64,000 nt of DNA. Source: a bacterium (GTDB lineage: Bacteria > Desulfobacterota > Binatia > DP-6). This document shows positions 1-9,667 of the stretch, piece after piece; within the stretch, counting starts at the first letter, position 1; every line of letters begins with the position of its first letter. The stretch covers positions 1 through 64,000 of the forward strand of contig JAHCID010000002.1 of NCBI GenBank assembly GCA_026129405.1, given 5' to 3'. Below the pieces are notes generated by a model that saw only the letters and a list, made by a program, of their open reading frames with translations, made no database searches and was not told the DNA's origin. The position numbers and the translations under genes are program-made.

Positions 1-675
<675 letters not shown>

Positions 676-682
676 CCTACGG

Positions 683-718
683 CCGGGCAGCCGAGACCCG
701 TCGGGTCCGGCTGCCCGG
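683..718 (+). terminator. Strong GC hairpin after the collar gene
   Basis: An 11-bp stem (683-693 with 708-718), a one-base bulge at 694, a further 5-bp stem (695-699 with 703-707) and a 3-nt loop begin 8 nt after the stop at 675. There is no T-run. It sits between convergent genes, so it could serve both strands. Confidence 0.65.
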
Positions 719-772
719 GCGGTTGCGCGGCCGCCCGCGACGCCGTCGCCAGGCGTTGCGCTCGCCGGTGGG

Positions 773-1549
773 TCAGAGGACCGCGGTCATGCCGCCGTCG
801 ACGACGATCGCGGCGCCGTGCACGTAGGCCGCGTCGTCCGAGAGCAGGAAGCGCACCACGCGCGCGACGTCCGCCGGCTCGGCGATGCGGCGGAGCGGGA
901 TGCGCTTCGTAAGCTGGTCCTTCGCCTCGGGGATCGCGAGCACCGGCGCCAACATCGGCGTGTCGACTGCTCCGGGGCACACGGCGTTCACGCGGATGCC
1001 TTCCAAGCCGAGCCGATGTGCGAGCGAGCGGGTGAGGCCGAGGAGGCCGGCCTTCGAGGCGCAGTAGGCGGGGATCATCCCGTTGCCGATGATCGCCTCC
1101 ACCGAGGCGATGCCGACGATCGCCGCGCCCGGCGACGCCTCGCGCAGGACGTTCACCATCGCGCGCACGAGGAGCGCCTCGGCGCGCAGGTTGACGTCGA
1201 GCACGCCGTCCCAGCTCTCGGCGGTCATGAAGTCGATCGGCATCGGGCCGCTCACGCCGGCGGCGTGGACGAGGCCGCCGACCGGGCCGAGCTGCGCGCG
1301 GGCGGCGGCGACGGCGGCGTCGAGCGCGTCCGGGGCGGCGGCGGCGAGGTCGATCGCGAGCGTGTGGACCGCGACGCCGCGCTCGCGCACCAGCGCGGCG
1401 GTCTCGGCGACGCCGTCGCCGTTCAGGTCCCAGACGGCGACGGGGCGGCCGGCGTCGGCCAGGGCGAGCGCGCAGGCACGGCCGATGCCGGAAGCGCCGC
1501 CGGTGACGACCACGGCGGTAGTGGGGGTGTGGGGCAGGGTGCCGGGCAT
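773..1549 (-). CDS. SDR family NAD(P)-dependent oxidoreductase
   Basis: A classical short-chain dehydrogenase/reductase of 258 aa, the usual length. The cofactor-binding glycine motif TGGASGIG is at residues 16-23, the structural HAAG at 95-98, the catalytic Ser at about 149 and the YCASK tetrad motif at 162-166. It is followed by the conserved IRVNAVCPGAVDTPM segment. It would oxidise or reduce an alcohol/ketone; the substrate cannot be read from the sequence. The gene is convergent with the collar gene and stands alone. The start is the ATG giving MPGTLPH, 15 residues before the glycine motif, as expected for the family. Confidence 0.9.
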   Translation of the reverse strand: MPGTLPHTPTTAVVVTGGASGIGRACALALADAGRPVAVWDLNGDGVAETAALVRERGVAVHTLAIDLAAAAPDALDAAVAAARAQLGPVGGLVHAAGVSGPMPIDFMTAESWDGVLDVNLRAEALLVRAMVNVLREASPGAAIVGIASVEAIIGNGMIPAYCASKAGLLGLTRSLAHRLGLEGIRVNAVCPGAVDTPMLAPVLAIPEAKDQLTKRIPLRRIAEPADVARVVRFLLSDDAAYVHGAAIVVDGGMTAVL

Positions 1550-1670
1550 CCGCCGGGTCTACGGGTGCCGCCGACCCGACCGCAAGACGGTTCGACGCCG
1601 CTCGCCGCGGTGGATCGCCCGCTCGGCGGGAAACCGGCGCCCTGCGGCTTCCCGGCCGCGCTCGGCTCGC

Positions 1671-3731
1671 TCAGGCGGTCGGGCGCAGCCCGCTGTGGCG
1701 CAGCAGCGCCGCCGTCGTCGGCGGACGCCCGCGGAAGGCGACGAAGACTTCCATCGGCGGCTTGCTGCCGCCGAGCGCCAGCACCGTCTCGCGCCAGCGC
1801 CGGCCGACCTCGGCCACGGCGACCGCATCGTCGAGCCCCGCGTCCTCGAAGGCCGAGAAGGCGTCGGCGGACAGCACCTCGGCCCACTTGTAGCTGTAGT
1901 AGCCGGCGGCGTAGCCGCCCGCGAAGACGTGGGTGAAGCCGCACAGGAAGCGGTCCTCGGGCAGCGGCGGCAGGACGGTCGTGCGCTCGGCGACGCGCTG
2001 CTGGAGCTCGAACGGCGAGGCGGGGCCGTCGGGGTCGTAGGTCGTGTGCAGCGCGAGGTCGGTCATGGCGAAGTAGAGCTGGCGGAGCGTGTCGGAGCCG
2101 GCGCGGAACGTGCGTGCGGCGACGATCTTGTCGAACAGCTCCTGCGGCAGCTTCGCGCCCGTGTCGACGTGACCGGACAGCCCGAGCAGCGTCTCCTCAT
2201 GGTAGCACCAGTTCTCCATGAACTGGCTCGGCAGCTCGACGGCGTCCCACTCGATGTTGCGGATGCCCGACGCGAGCCCGCTCTCGACCCGCGTCAGCAT
2301 GTGCTGGAGGCCGTGGCCGAACTCGTGGAAGAGCGTCGTCACCTCGTCGAAGGTCATGCAGGACGGGCGGTCGCCGACGGGCGGCGCCTGGTTGCAGATG
2401 AGGTAGGCGATGGGCAGGCGGCCGTGGCGCCGGCCGACGCACTCGTCCATCCACGCGCCGCCGCGCTTCTCCGACGGGCGGCTGTAGGGGTCGAGGAAGA
2501 ACGACGCGATCTCGGCGCCGCCGGCGTCGCGCACGCGGAAGTAGCGCACGTCGGGATGCCAGACGGGCACCGCGCCGTCCGCGGCCTCGATACGTACGCC
2601 GAGGAGTCGCTCGGCGAGCGCGAACAGGCCGCCCAGGACGCGCGGCAGCGGGAAGTACGGGCGCAGGACCTCGTCGCTGTAGGCGTAGCGCCGCTCGCGC
2701 AGGCGCTCGGTCCAGAAGGCGACGTCCCAGTTCATGAGCCCGGCGGCCTCGGGCGCGCCGGCCTCGCGCGCGAGCGCGCGCAGGTCTGCGAGGTCGCGCT
2801 GCGCCGGCTCCCACGACGCCGCGCGCAGCTCCTCGAGGAGCTGCTCCACCGCGGCGACGCTCGGCGCCATCTTGGTCGCGAGGCTGAGCGCCGCGTAGCT
2901 CCCGAAGCCGAGCAGCTTCGCCTGCGCGCGGCGCAGGTGCAGGATGCGACGGATGAGGTCGGTGTTGTCGTGCGCGCCGCTCGCCGCGCGGGTGACGAAG
3001 GCGCGGTAGAGCCGCTCGCGCAGATCGCGGCGCGTGCCGTGCTGCATGAACGGCACGTAGCTCGGCACGTCCAGCGTGATGCGCCAGGGGCCGCGCTCGG
3101 CGGTGGCGTCGGCCTCGCCCGCGGCGCGCGCCGCCTGCGCGGCCAGCTCGCGCGCGCTCGGGGGAAGGCCGGAGGCCTCGGCGGGATCGCGCAGCGTCAG
3201 CGCGAAGGCCTTCGTCGAGTCGAGCACGTTGTTCGCGAACTTCGTGCAGCGCTCCGCCAGCTCCTGCTGGATGGCGTTGAACTGCGCCTGCGCCTCGCCC
3301 GAGAGCCCGACGCCGGCCAGCTCGGCGTCGCGCACGAGCGAGTCTATGATGCGCTTCTGGGTGGCGTCGAGCGCGCCGGCCTGCGCCTGGAGCCCCTTCA
3401 GCGCCTGGTGGATCGGCCGGCTCTGCGCGAGCCGCAGCGAGAAGACGACGACCTCGGGCTGCATCGTCTCCTGGGCGCGCCGCAGGTCGTCGCTGTTCTG
3501 CACGCCCATCAGGTGACCGACCGTGCCCCAGACGAGGCCGAGCCGGTCGCCGATCTCCTCGAGGGGCTCCACCACGCCCTCCCAGGTGGGCGCGGCGGAC
3601 GCCTCGAGCCGCTCGAGGGCGCCGCCGAGATCCGCGAGCAGGGCGCGCATCGCGGGCACCACGTGCTCGGCGCGGATGCGGTCGAACCGCGGCGGCGAGG
3701 CGCCCAGCAGAAGCGGGTTGTCGTCGCTCAT
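1671..3731 (-). CDS. prlC: Oligopeptidase A-like M3 zinc metallopeptidase
   Basis: A cytosolic M3 family peptidase of 686 aa, close to oligopeptidase A (about 680 aa), which degrades short peptides and cleaved signal peptides. The zinc site HEFGH is at residues 469-473 within FDEVTTLFHEFGHGLQHML, with downstream family motifs around the third ligand region (ELPSQFMENW). The start at 3731 gives MSDDNPLLLG. Its ATG overlaps the TGA of the upstream malic enzyme gene by 4 bp, implying translational coupling. The longer open frame upstream is a shadow of malic enzyme. Symbol by family resemblance; Dcp-type dipeptidyl carboxypeptidase is a less likely alternative. Confidence 0.9.
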   Translation of the reverse strand: MSDDNPLLLGASPPRFDRIRAEHVVPAMRALLADLGGALERLEASAAPTWEGVVEPLEEIGDRLGLVWGTVGHLMGVQNSDDLRRAQETMQPEVVVFSLRLAQSRPIHQALKGLQAQAGALDATQKRIIDSLVRDAELAGVGLSGEAQAQFNAIQQELAERCTKFANNVLDSTKAFALTLRDPAEASGLPPSARELAAQAARAAGEADATAERGPWRITLDVPSYVPFMQHGTRRDLRERLYRAFVTRAASGAHDNTDLIRRILHLRRAQAKLLGFGSYAALSLATKMAPSVAAVEQLLEELRAASWEPAQRDLADLRALAREAGAPEAAGLMNWDVAFWTERLRERRYAYSDEVLRPYFPLPRVLGGLFALAERLLGVRIEAADGAVPVWHPDVRYFRVRDAGGAEIASFFLDPYSRPSEKRGGAWMDECVGRRHGRLPIAYLICNQAPPVGDRPSCMTFDEVTTLFHEFGHGLQHMLTRVESGLASGIRNIEWDAVELPSQFMENWCYHEETLLGLSGHVDTGAKLPQELFDKIVAARTFRAGSDTLRQLYFAMTDLALHTTYDPDGPASPFELQQRVAERTTVLPPLPEDRFLCGFTHVFAGGYAAGYYSYKWAEVLSADAFSAFEDAGLDDAVAVAEVGRRWRETVLALGGSKPPMEVFVAFRGRPPTTAALLRHSGLRPTA

Positions 3732-5440
3732 ACCGGGACCAGCTCGGGGTAGCTCGGGTCCCACATCGCGGAGCGCACCGCCGGCGGGATCTCGCCCGGC
3801 TTCAGCTGGCGCTGGGCGACGTCGTCCGCAAGGGCCGCCGCCACGACGGCGCCGGCGACGCGGGCAGTCACCCGGCGCAGGGTGCCGATGCGCGGGTAGA
3901 GGCTGCCGGTGGCGAGATCGTCCGGCGTCACCTCTTCCGCCAGCGCCTTCGCCGCCGCCTCGAGCATGCCGTCGGTGACCACCTTCGCGTGCGACACGAT
4001 CGCGCCGAGGCCGATGCCGGGGAACACGAACGCGTTGTTGCCCTGGCCGATGACGTGGGTGCGGCCGTCGTGCTCGACCGGCGCGAACGGGCTGCCGGTG
4101 GCGACGAGGGCGCGGCCGTCGGTCCAGCGGATGACGTCGACCGGCTTCGCCTCGGACTGACTGGTCGGGTTCGAGAGCGGCATGATGAGCGGGCGCTCCA
4201 CGTGCTTCGCCGCCTCGCGCACGATGTCCTCGGTGAAGGTGTCGGGCTCGCCGGAGGTGCCGATGAGGACGCTCGGCTTGAGCGCCTTCACGACCGACAG
4301 GAGGTCGCGCGGCTGGCCGGCGCCGAGCCCGAAGGCCTCGGCCTGCGCCGGCGTCCACGCCATCTCGCGCTTGTACATGTCGCGGATGGAGCCGTCGTCG
4401 ACCACGAGGCCCTTGCTGTCGAGGCAGCAGACGGCGTTGGCCAGCTTCTCGCCGGTGACGCCGGCGTTCTGCAGCGTGCGGCGGATGAGACGGCCGATGC
4501 CGACGCCGGCCGCGCCCGCGCCGAGGATGACGATGCGCTGCTCCTTCAGCGGTACGCCGCTGACGCGCGTGCCCGCGATCAGCGCGGCGACCGTGACCGC
4601 CGCCGTGCCCTGGATGTCGTCGTTGAACGACGGCAGCGTCTCGCGGTAGCGCTCCAGCAGCGCGAACGCGGTGCCCTTCTTGAAGTCCTCCCACTGCAGG
4701 AGCGCGCGCGGGAAGCACTTCTGCACCGCCTGCACGAACTCGTCGACCAGCGCGTCGTACTCCGGCCCGCGCAGGCGCGGGCGGCGGTAGCCGATGTAGA
4801 GCTCGTCCTCAAGCAGCGCCTTGTTGTCGGTGCCGACGTCGAGGCTGATGGGCAGCGTGGTCGCCGGATGGATGCCGGCGGCCGTCGTGTAGAGCGCGAG
4901 CTTGCCGATCGGGATGCCCATGCCGCCGGCACCCTGGTCGCCGAGGCCGAGGATGCGCTCGTTGTCGGTGACGACGATGAGCCGCACGTCCTCGAAGGGC
5001 GCCGCGCCGAGGACCTCGTCGATGCGGCCGCGATGCTCGGGCGTGATCCAGATGCCGCGGGCGTGGCGGAAGATGTGGCTGTACTTCTGGCACGCCTCGC
5101 CGACGACCGGCGTGTAGACGATGGGCAGGAACTCCTCGAGGTGGTCGAGGAGGACGCGGTAGAAGAGGTGCTCGTTGCGGTCCTGGAGCGCGGCCAGGCC
5201 GATGTAGCGCTCGAGCGGCTCGGTCTTGCGGACGATGCTCTGGTACGAGCGGACCGCCTGCTGCGCCATCGTGCTGACGACCGGCGGCAGGAGCCCTTCG
5301 AGGCCGAACGCCTTGCGCTCCTCGAGCGAGAAGGCCGTCGACTTGTTGAACATCGCGTGCGAGAGCAGCCGGGGTCCGCGGTGGACCGTCGGGACGCGGA
5401 CCGTCCCCGCCGGCGTGTGCTCCATGGTGTAGCGCTCCAT
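3728..5440 (-). CDS. NAD-dependent malic enzyme
   Basis: Oxidative decarboxylation of malate to pyruvate; 570 aa, the size of the large NAD malic enzymes (about 565 aa) rather than the short or phosphotransacetylase-fused types. Visible motifs are the N-terminal FNKSTAFSLEER.AFGLEGLLPP block, VVTDNERILGLGDQGAGGMG, and the dinucleotide motif VILGAGAAGVGIGRLI near residue 320. The start at 5440 (MERYTMEHTP) is chosen because AGGAG lies about 9 nt upstream; the frame runs further 5' but without homology. The gene is divergent from the GH13 gene across about 160 bp and coupled to oligopeptidase A downstream. Confidence 0.95.
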   Translation of the reverse strand: MERYTMEHTPAGTVRVPTVHRGPRLLSHAMFNKSTAFSLEERKAFGLEGLLPPVVSTMAQQAVRSYQSIVRKTEPLERYIGLAALQDRNEHLFYRVLLDHLEEFLPIVYTPVVGEACQKYSHIFRHARGIWITPEHRGRIDEVLGAAPFEDVRLIVVTDNERILGLGDQGAGGMGIPIGKLALYTTAAGIHPATTLPISLDVGTDNKALLEDELYIGYRRPRLRGPEYDALVDEFVQAVQKCFPRALLQWEDFKKGTAFALLERYRETLPSFNDDIQGTAAVTVAALIAGTRVSGVPLKEQRIVILGAGAAGVGIGRLIRRTLQNAGVTGEKLANAVCCLDSKGLVVDDGSIRDMYKREMAWTPAQAEAFGLGAGQPRDLLSVVKALKPSVLIGTSGEPDTFTEDIVREAAKHVERPLIMPLSNPTSQSEAKPVDVIRWTDGRALVATGSPFAPVEHDGRTHVIGQGNNAFVFPGIGLGAIVSHAKVVTDGMLEAAAKALAEEVTPDDLATGSLYPRIGTLRRVTARVAGAVVAAALADDVAQRQLKPGEIPPAVRSAMWDPSYPELVPV

Positions 5441-5598
5441 TCGGTGGCTCTCCTGTCTAGGCCGCGCCGGACGAACCGGTCGGGCGGTCGCCGACCATAC
5501 ATAGACGCGGCGGCTGGCACGAGCCCCGCGGGCGACCCCGCGTCCGCATGCGGCGGAAGCGGCTCGCGCCTCGTGCATCGCCGGTGTAACGGATCCGC

Positions 5599-7122
5599 AT
5601 GGCGCAGGTGCCTTGGTGGCAGGAGGCGGTCGTCTACCAGATCTACCCGCGCTCGTTCCTCGACCGGTCCGGGGACGGCGTCGGGGACCTCGCCGGCATC
5701 CGGGCCCGCCTCGATCACCTGGTCTGGCTGGGCGTGGACGCCGTCTGGCTCTCGCCCGTCTTCCGCTCGCCGATGGCCGACTTCGGCTACGACGTCGCCG
5801 ACTACTGCGACGTCGATCCGCTCTTCGGCTCCCTCGCCGAGCTCGAGGTCCTCGTCGCCGAAGCCCACGGCCGCGGGCTCAAGGTGCTGCTCGACTGGGT
5901 GCCGAACCACACCTCGGACCGTCACCCCTGGTTTCTCGAGTCGCGCCGCGGCCGCACCAGCCCGAAGCGGGACTGGTACGTCTGGCGCGACCCCGCGCCC
6001 GGCGGCGGGCCGCCGAACGACTGGGTCGCGGCGTTCGACGTCACCAGGCCCGCCTGGACGTTCGATCCCGACAGCGGCCAGTACTGGCTGCACCTCTTCC
6101 TGCCGGAGCAGCCCGACCTCGACTGGAGCAATCCGGAGGTCGTCGCCGCCATGCACGACGTCCTGCGTTTCTGGCTCGACCGCGGCGTCGACGGCTTCCG
6201 CGTCGACGTCGTGCACGCGCTGGCGAAGGACCCGGCGCTGCCGGACGAGCCGCCCGACCGCCGCGGCATCCCGCACGCGGTGCTGAACCACCACCCTTCG
6301 GTCGGCGAGATCCTGCGCGACCTGCGCCGGTTCGTCGACGCGTACCCGGGCGACCGCGTCCTCGTGGGCGAGGTCTATCTCCTTCTCGACGAGCGCCTCG
6401 AGGACTACGTCGCCCGCGATCGCCTGCACCTGGGCTTCGACCTGCCGCGGTGCCTGCACGTGGAGTGGAGCGCCGCCGCCTGGCGGGAGCGGCTCCTGGC
6501 CGTGCAGGCGCGCCTCGCCCCCGGCGGCGGCCGGCCGTCGCTCGTGCTCTCGAACCACGACACCCCGAGGCACCGCACCCGCTTCGGCTCCGAGGCGCGG
6601 GCGCGCGCCGCGGCGGTCCTGCTCCTCGGGTTGCCGGGCACGCCGTTCCTCTACGCGGGCGAAGAGCTCGGGCTCGAGGACGCACAGGTGCCGCCTGCGC
6701 GCCGCGTCGACCCGGGGCGGCGCGACGGCTGCCGCGCGCCGATCCCGTGGGACGCGACGCCGCTCCACGGCTGGGCGGCGGAGCCGTGGCTGCCGTGGCC
6801 GCCGCACGCGGGCGAGGTGCACGTCGCCGCGCAGCGCGCCGAGCCGGCGTCGATGCTGCACCTCTACCGGCGGCTGCTCGCGGCGCGGCGGGCGTCGCCG
6901 GCGCTGCGCGGCGGCACCTGGCGCCTCCTCGACGCGCCGGGCGGCGTGCTCGCGTGGGAGCGTCGCTCCAGCGTCGACCGGCGGGTGGTGGCGGTGAACT
7001 TCGCGAGCGCGCCGGCCGCGTGCGCGCTCGCCGGCACGGTGGAGGTCGCCAGCGACGGTCACGGCGAAGGCGAGGCGTTCGCGGGCGTGCTGGCGTCGGA
7101 CACGGCGCTGGTGTTGCGCTAA
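5599..7122 (+). CDS. GH13 alpha-glucosidase / trehalose-hydrolase-like enzyme
   Basis: A glycoside hydrolase family 13 enzyme of 507 aa with no signal peptide, so cytosolic. The (beta/alpha)8 motifs are all present: VYQIYPRSF at 13-20, DWVPNHTS at 99-106, the nucleophile Asp203 in GFRVDVVHAL, the acid/base Glu258 in LVGEVY and Asp321 in LSNHDTPRHRTRFG. Sequence style matches the oligo-1,6-glucosidase/alpha-glucosidase subgroup rather than secreted amylases. Exact specificity (maltose, isomaltose, sucrose or trehalose type) cannot be settled here. The gene stands alone, divergent from malic enzyme. Confidence 0.9.
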   Translation: MAQVPWWQEAVVYQIYPRSFLDRSGDGVGDLAGIRARLDHLVWLGVDAVWLSPVFRSPMADFGYDVADYCDVDPLFGSLAELEVLVAEAHGRGLKVLLDWVPNHTSDRHPWFLESRRGRTSPKRDWYVWRDPAPGGGPPNDWVAAFDVTRPAWTFDPDSGQYWLHLFLPEQPDLDWSNPEVVAAMHDVLRFWLDRGVDGFRVDVVHALAKDPALPDEPPDRRGIPHAVLNHHPSVGEILRDLRRFVDAYPGDRVLVGEVYLLLDERLEDYVARDRLHLGFDLPRCLHVEWSAAAWRERLLAVQARLAPGGGRPSLVLSNHDTPRHRTRFGSEARARAAAVLLLGLPGTPFLYAGEELGLEDAQVPPARRVDPGRRDGCRAPIPWDATPLHGWAAEPWLPWPPHAGEVHVAAQRAEPASMLHLYRRLLAARRASPALRGGTWRLLDAPGGVLAWERRSSVDRRVVAVNFASAPAACALAGTVEVASDGHGEGEAFAGVLASDTALVLR

Positions 7123-7202
7123 TCAATCGACGTCGCCGTCCGCGTGACGCTGCGCGTTCCGAATCGACCGTCAACTTCATCGATGTGTTGATCAACCAGG
7201 TC

Positions 7203-9245
7203 TCATTCGTTGTCCACGTGCCATTCACCCGAAGAAAGACCGACCTGCTGAACGATCTGTGAGCAGAGCCGATATATCTGCTCCGCATTCAGATGGCCCT
7301 CATAGTACAGTTCGCTGCTCAAGGCCTTGGGGGCTGTCAATCCGGTACCAGAACGCCGAATATTTTTGGGGAACTCGACCAGCAGCTGATCGATTACCTC
7401 CGTGCCGAGCAGCATGAGCTGTGTCAAAGTGACTCGAAGGACATCCTGCCAGCTCTTGACCTCGAATGCTTCGCCTAGGACAACCACCCGCTTCGGCGTT
7501 GTGCCTCGGACTGCACGGTGGCGTCTCGCGGAAGCGTGCGGAGCGAAGTTAGGCCAGACTTCCAGCGCTCTCTCTGCGAGGGATTTTGCGCGTAGTTCGA
7601 TCTCCTCTCGCGTCCAACGGGAGAGCTCGGGCAGTTCGGAGTTGAGGGTTAGTCGGCTCTCGCGCAGGAGTTCGGCCTTTTTGGGGAAGTCAGCGTTTGA
7701 TAGTTCGGCGTTGTATGCAGTGAGGGTGAGGTTCCCGATCGTGTGCAGATAGAGTTCGTACGTCTCGTCGACGCTCGGGCCGAGGTGTTCGCGCCACCAG
7801 TCCGTGAGCGTCTGAGGCATGATGTGTTCGATCGTCAAGTTGTCGGTTCCGACCCGCTCTTTGCCTGCGCGGCACTCCTCAAGGCGTTCGAGAATGAGGC
7901 GCGCGCGATCTCGGGCCTCGCCCACCGCATAAAGCTTGCGCGTCTGGAGATTCTCGAAGAACTCCTCATCGAGGGGATAGTTCCGTGAGCCGAGAACTTC
8001 TCGAACGCCCTCGCCGAGCCTCGTAAAGCGCGACGCGTTTCGATAGAGCGCGGTGAACACCTCATTGAGCTCTGCGCGAATAGTGCCGCAGACGTAGCGA
8101 CGTACGACAAAGTTCTCGATTACATCGAGGATGTCGATGGCTTCTCGATCCGTCATCTTCCCGGATGCACGATCCTCGAAGACATTGAGTAAGAAGGGGT
8201 AGCAGACCGTCGCCCTGAGCCTTTGGAGTCTCACGAGACGCTCGCGAATATCGGTCGAATGCTCGCGACTCGCGTCGATGAACTTCACATAGTGCTGCGA
8301 GAACTTGACGAGTTCGTCGAGCATGGGTTCGGCGTGTTCTCGGCCTCGATCTTCGACCTCCGTCTTCAGCGCGAAATAGACATCTGCCTCCTTGACGACC
8401 GTCCCTCGACGGATCAGGAAGTGGCGAATGTAGGTCTCCATGTTCTCTCGTCCGATCGCTCGCTCCATGGGCGTCCATTTCGTTGAGTAGATATGATCGT
8501 GTCGGGAGGAATCAATGCTCATGAAGAAAAAGTTCCTGACGAGATCGCTTTGGGAAAGGGGTTGGCCCTTGGCGTTCAGGCTCTCGAAGATCGCGTATGG
8601 ATTGTCGTCGCGTTCGAGGACGATGCTGACGAGCAGGACGTGAGCAAGTACTGCGTTCGCCAGTGCGTTGACGCGCTCGACGGTGGTGGGTTTGAGGAGC
8701 CGAGCGAAGTGCTGGTAGGCGGTGTGAAGCGCGCTTCCTGGATGGGCCTGCTCTTCGGCGTCGACTATTCGCATGAAGGCGGAGCGATCGTTGTGCTGTG
8801 GCTCATTGCCCTGAGTGGGGAGGAGCTTGTACTGGTCAAGCCCGTCTTGATACCGGTTCGTTAAGTAGAGTTCGTGAATCCGGTTCGCGAGCTTTTGATC
8901 GTCGAGTAGGCGCGCACGATCCCGAATTGCGGCAAGCATTGTGAGTAGCGTCGTTAAGCGCTGTTGGCCATCGATCAGTAGGTACTTGGTAACCCCTTCC
9001 GGTACGGAGTGGGCGGGCGCCGTCACGATCGCGCCCATGAAATGCTCCCGGGGCGTTTCTGACGGTGCTTCTCCTCCGAGCAGCGCTTCGACATCGGCCC
9101 AGAGGGTGTCCCAGTTCTTGCGTTGCCAGGTGTAGGGTCGCTGGAAGTGCGGGACCAGGTACTGGTTCGTGCCCTCGATGATCCGTATGAGCTTCGTCTC
9201 GTTGGCTTTCACCTCGTAGCCCCTTTGGAGGATGTCCCGCTCCAT
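7203..9245 (-). CDS. DUF262/DUF1524 GmrSD-type nuclease (type IV restriction-like)
   Basis: A 680-aa protein with the two-part GmrSD architecture. The DUF262 NTPase-like half has the VPHFQRPYTW motif at residues 31-40 and LIDGQQRLTTL at 90-100. The C-terminal half carries a DUF1524 HNH-type nuclease site, IEHIMPQTL near 472, followed by HTIGNLTLTAYNAELSN. Family members cleave glucosylated-hydroxymethylcytosine DNA or act as phage-defence nucleases. Roughly 110 residues follow the HNH region and look like a separate small helical domain (GEAFEVKSWQDVLRVTL and onward), which I cannot name. The gene is visibly less GC-rich than its neighbours and has no partner gene, which suggests acquisition by transfer. 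The start at 9245 (MERDILQRG) places the family block at the usual distance. Confidence 0.88.
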   Translation of the reverse strand: MERDILQRGYEVKANETKLIRIIEGTNQYLVPHFQRPYTWQRKNWDTLWADVEALLGGEAPSETPREHFMGAIVTAPAHSVPEGVTKYLLIDGQQRLTTLLTMLAAIRDRARLLDDQKLANRIHELYLTNRYQDGLDQYKLLPTQGNEPQHNDRSAFMRIVDAEEQAHPGSALHTAYQHFARLLKPTTVERVNALANAVLAHVLLVSIVLERDDNPYAIFESLNAKGQPLSQSDLVRNFFFMSIDSSRHDHIYSTKWTPMERAIGRENMETYIRHFLIRRGTVVKEADVYFALKTEVEDRGREHAEPMLDELVKFSQHYVKFIDASREHSTDIRERLVRLQRLRATVCYPFLLNVFEDRASGKMTDREAIDILDVIENFVVRRYVCGTIRAELNEVFTALYRNASRFTRLGEGVREVLGSRNYPLDEEFFENLQTRKLYAVGEARDRARLILERLEECRAGKERVGTDNLTIEHIMPQTLTDWWREHLGPSVDETYELYLHTIGNLTLTAYNAELSNADFPKKAELLRESRLTLNSELPELSRWTREEIELRAKSLAERALEVWPNFAPHASARRHRAVRGTTPKRVVVLGEAFEVKSWQDVLRVTLTQLMLLGTEVIDQLLVEFPKNIRRSGTGLTAPKALSSELYYEGHLNAEQIYRLCSQIVQQVGLSSGEWHVDNE

Positions 9246-9667
9246 GTTCAAGTCCGCCCGAGCGGTGACCTCGGAAGGGCGTCTATGTGACGTCCTTCCC
9301 GCTGTCGAGCGCGCCGGCATCGAGGGCGCGGATGAGCGCTGCCAGGTCTTCGTGCCCCACCCGCGCTAAAAGGGCCGCTTCGCGGTGTTAAGGGCGGTGA
9401 AGGTCGGCTCCCGAGCATGCCTCCGACGCCACAGCGCAGGCCGTTGCGTATGAGATGCGCCCGACGACGGGGCAGGTGTGGGTCTTGCGTGCGCCACATT
9501 CTACGCGGTCCTTTCGTGGCCGGACGACAATCGTCGCGCCTGCCTAGGCGCGCTGAGGCTCGTGGCAATGGTCCCGGGGCGATCGCTTCAACACTGCGTC
9601 GCGACCAAAGTCCGCGCCGTCGCCACGTAAGTTGCACGTCGAATGCAACTTGTCGTATGGCGGCTCC
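9246..9667. other. Intergenic region between the DUF262 gene and the GST/sulfatase operon
   Basis: About 420 bp holding no convincing gene; short open frames here have no recognisable features. It contains the divergent promoters of the DUF262 gene and the downstream operon, and the inverted repeat described at 9629-9651. Confidence 0.5.
9629..9651. promoter_or_regulatory. Inverted repeat (8+7+8) upstream of the GST/sulfatase operon
   Basis: AAGTTGCA at 9629-9636 and TGCAACTT at 9644-9651 are perfectly complementary arms around a 7-nt centre, ending 16 nt before the ATG at 9668. The size and symmetry fit a dimeric repressor operator. No regulator gene lies next to it. Confidence 0.45.
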
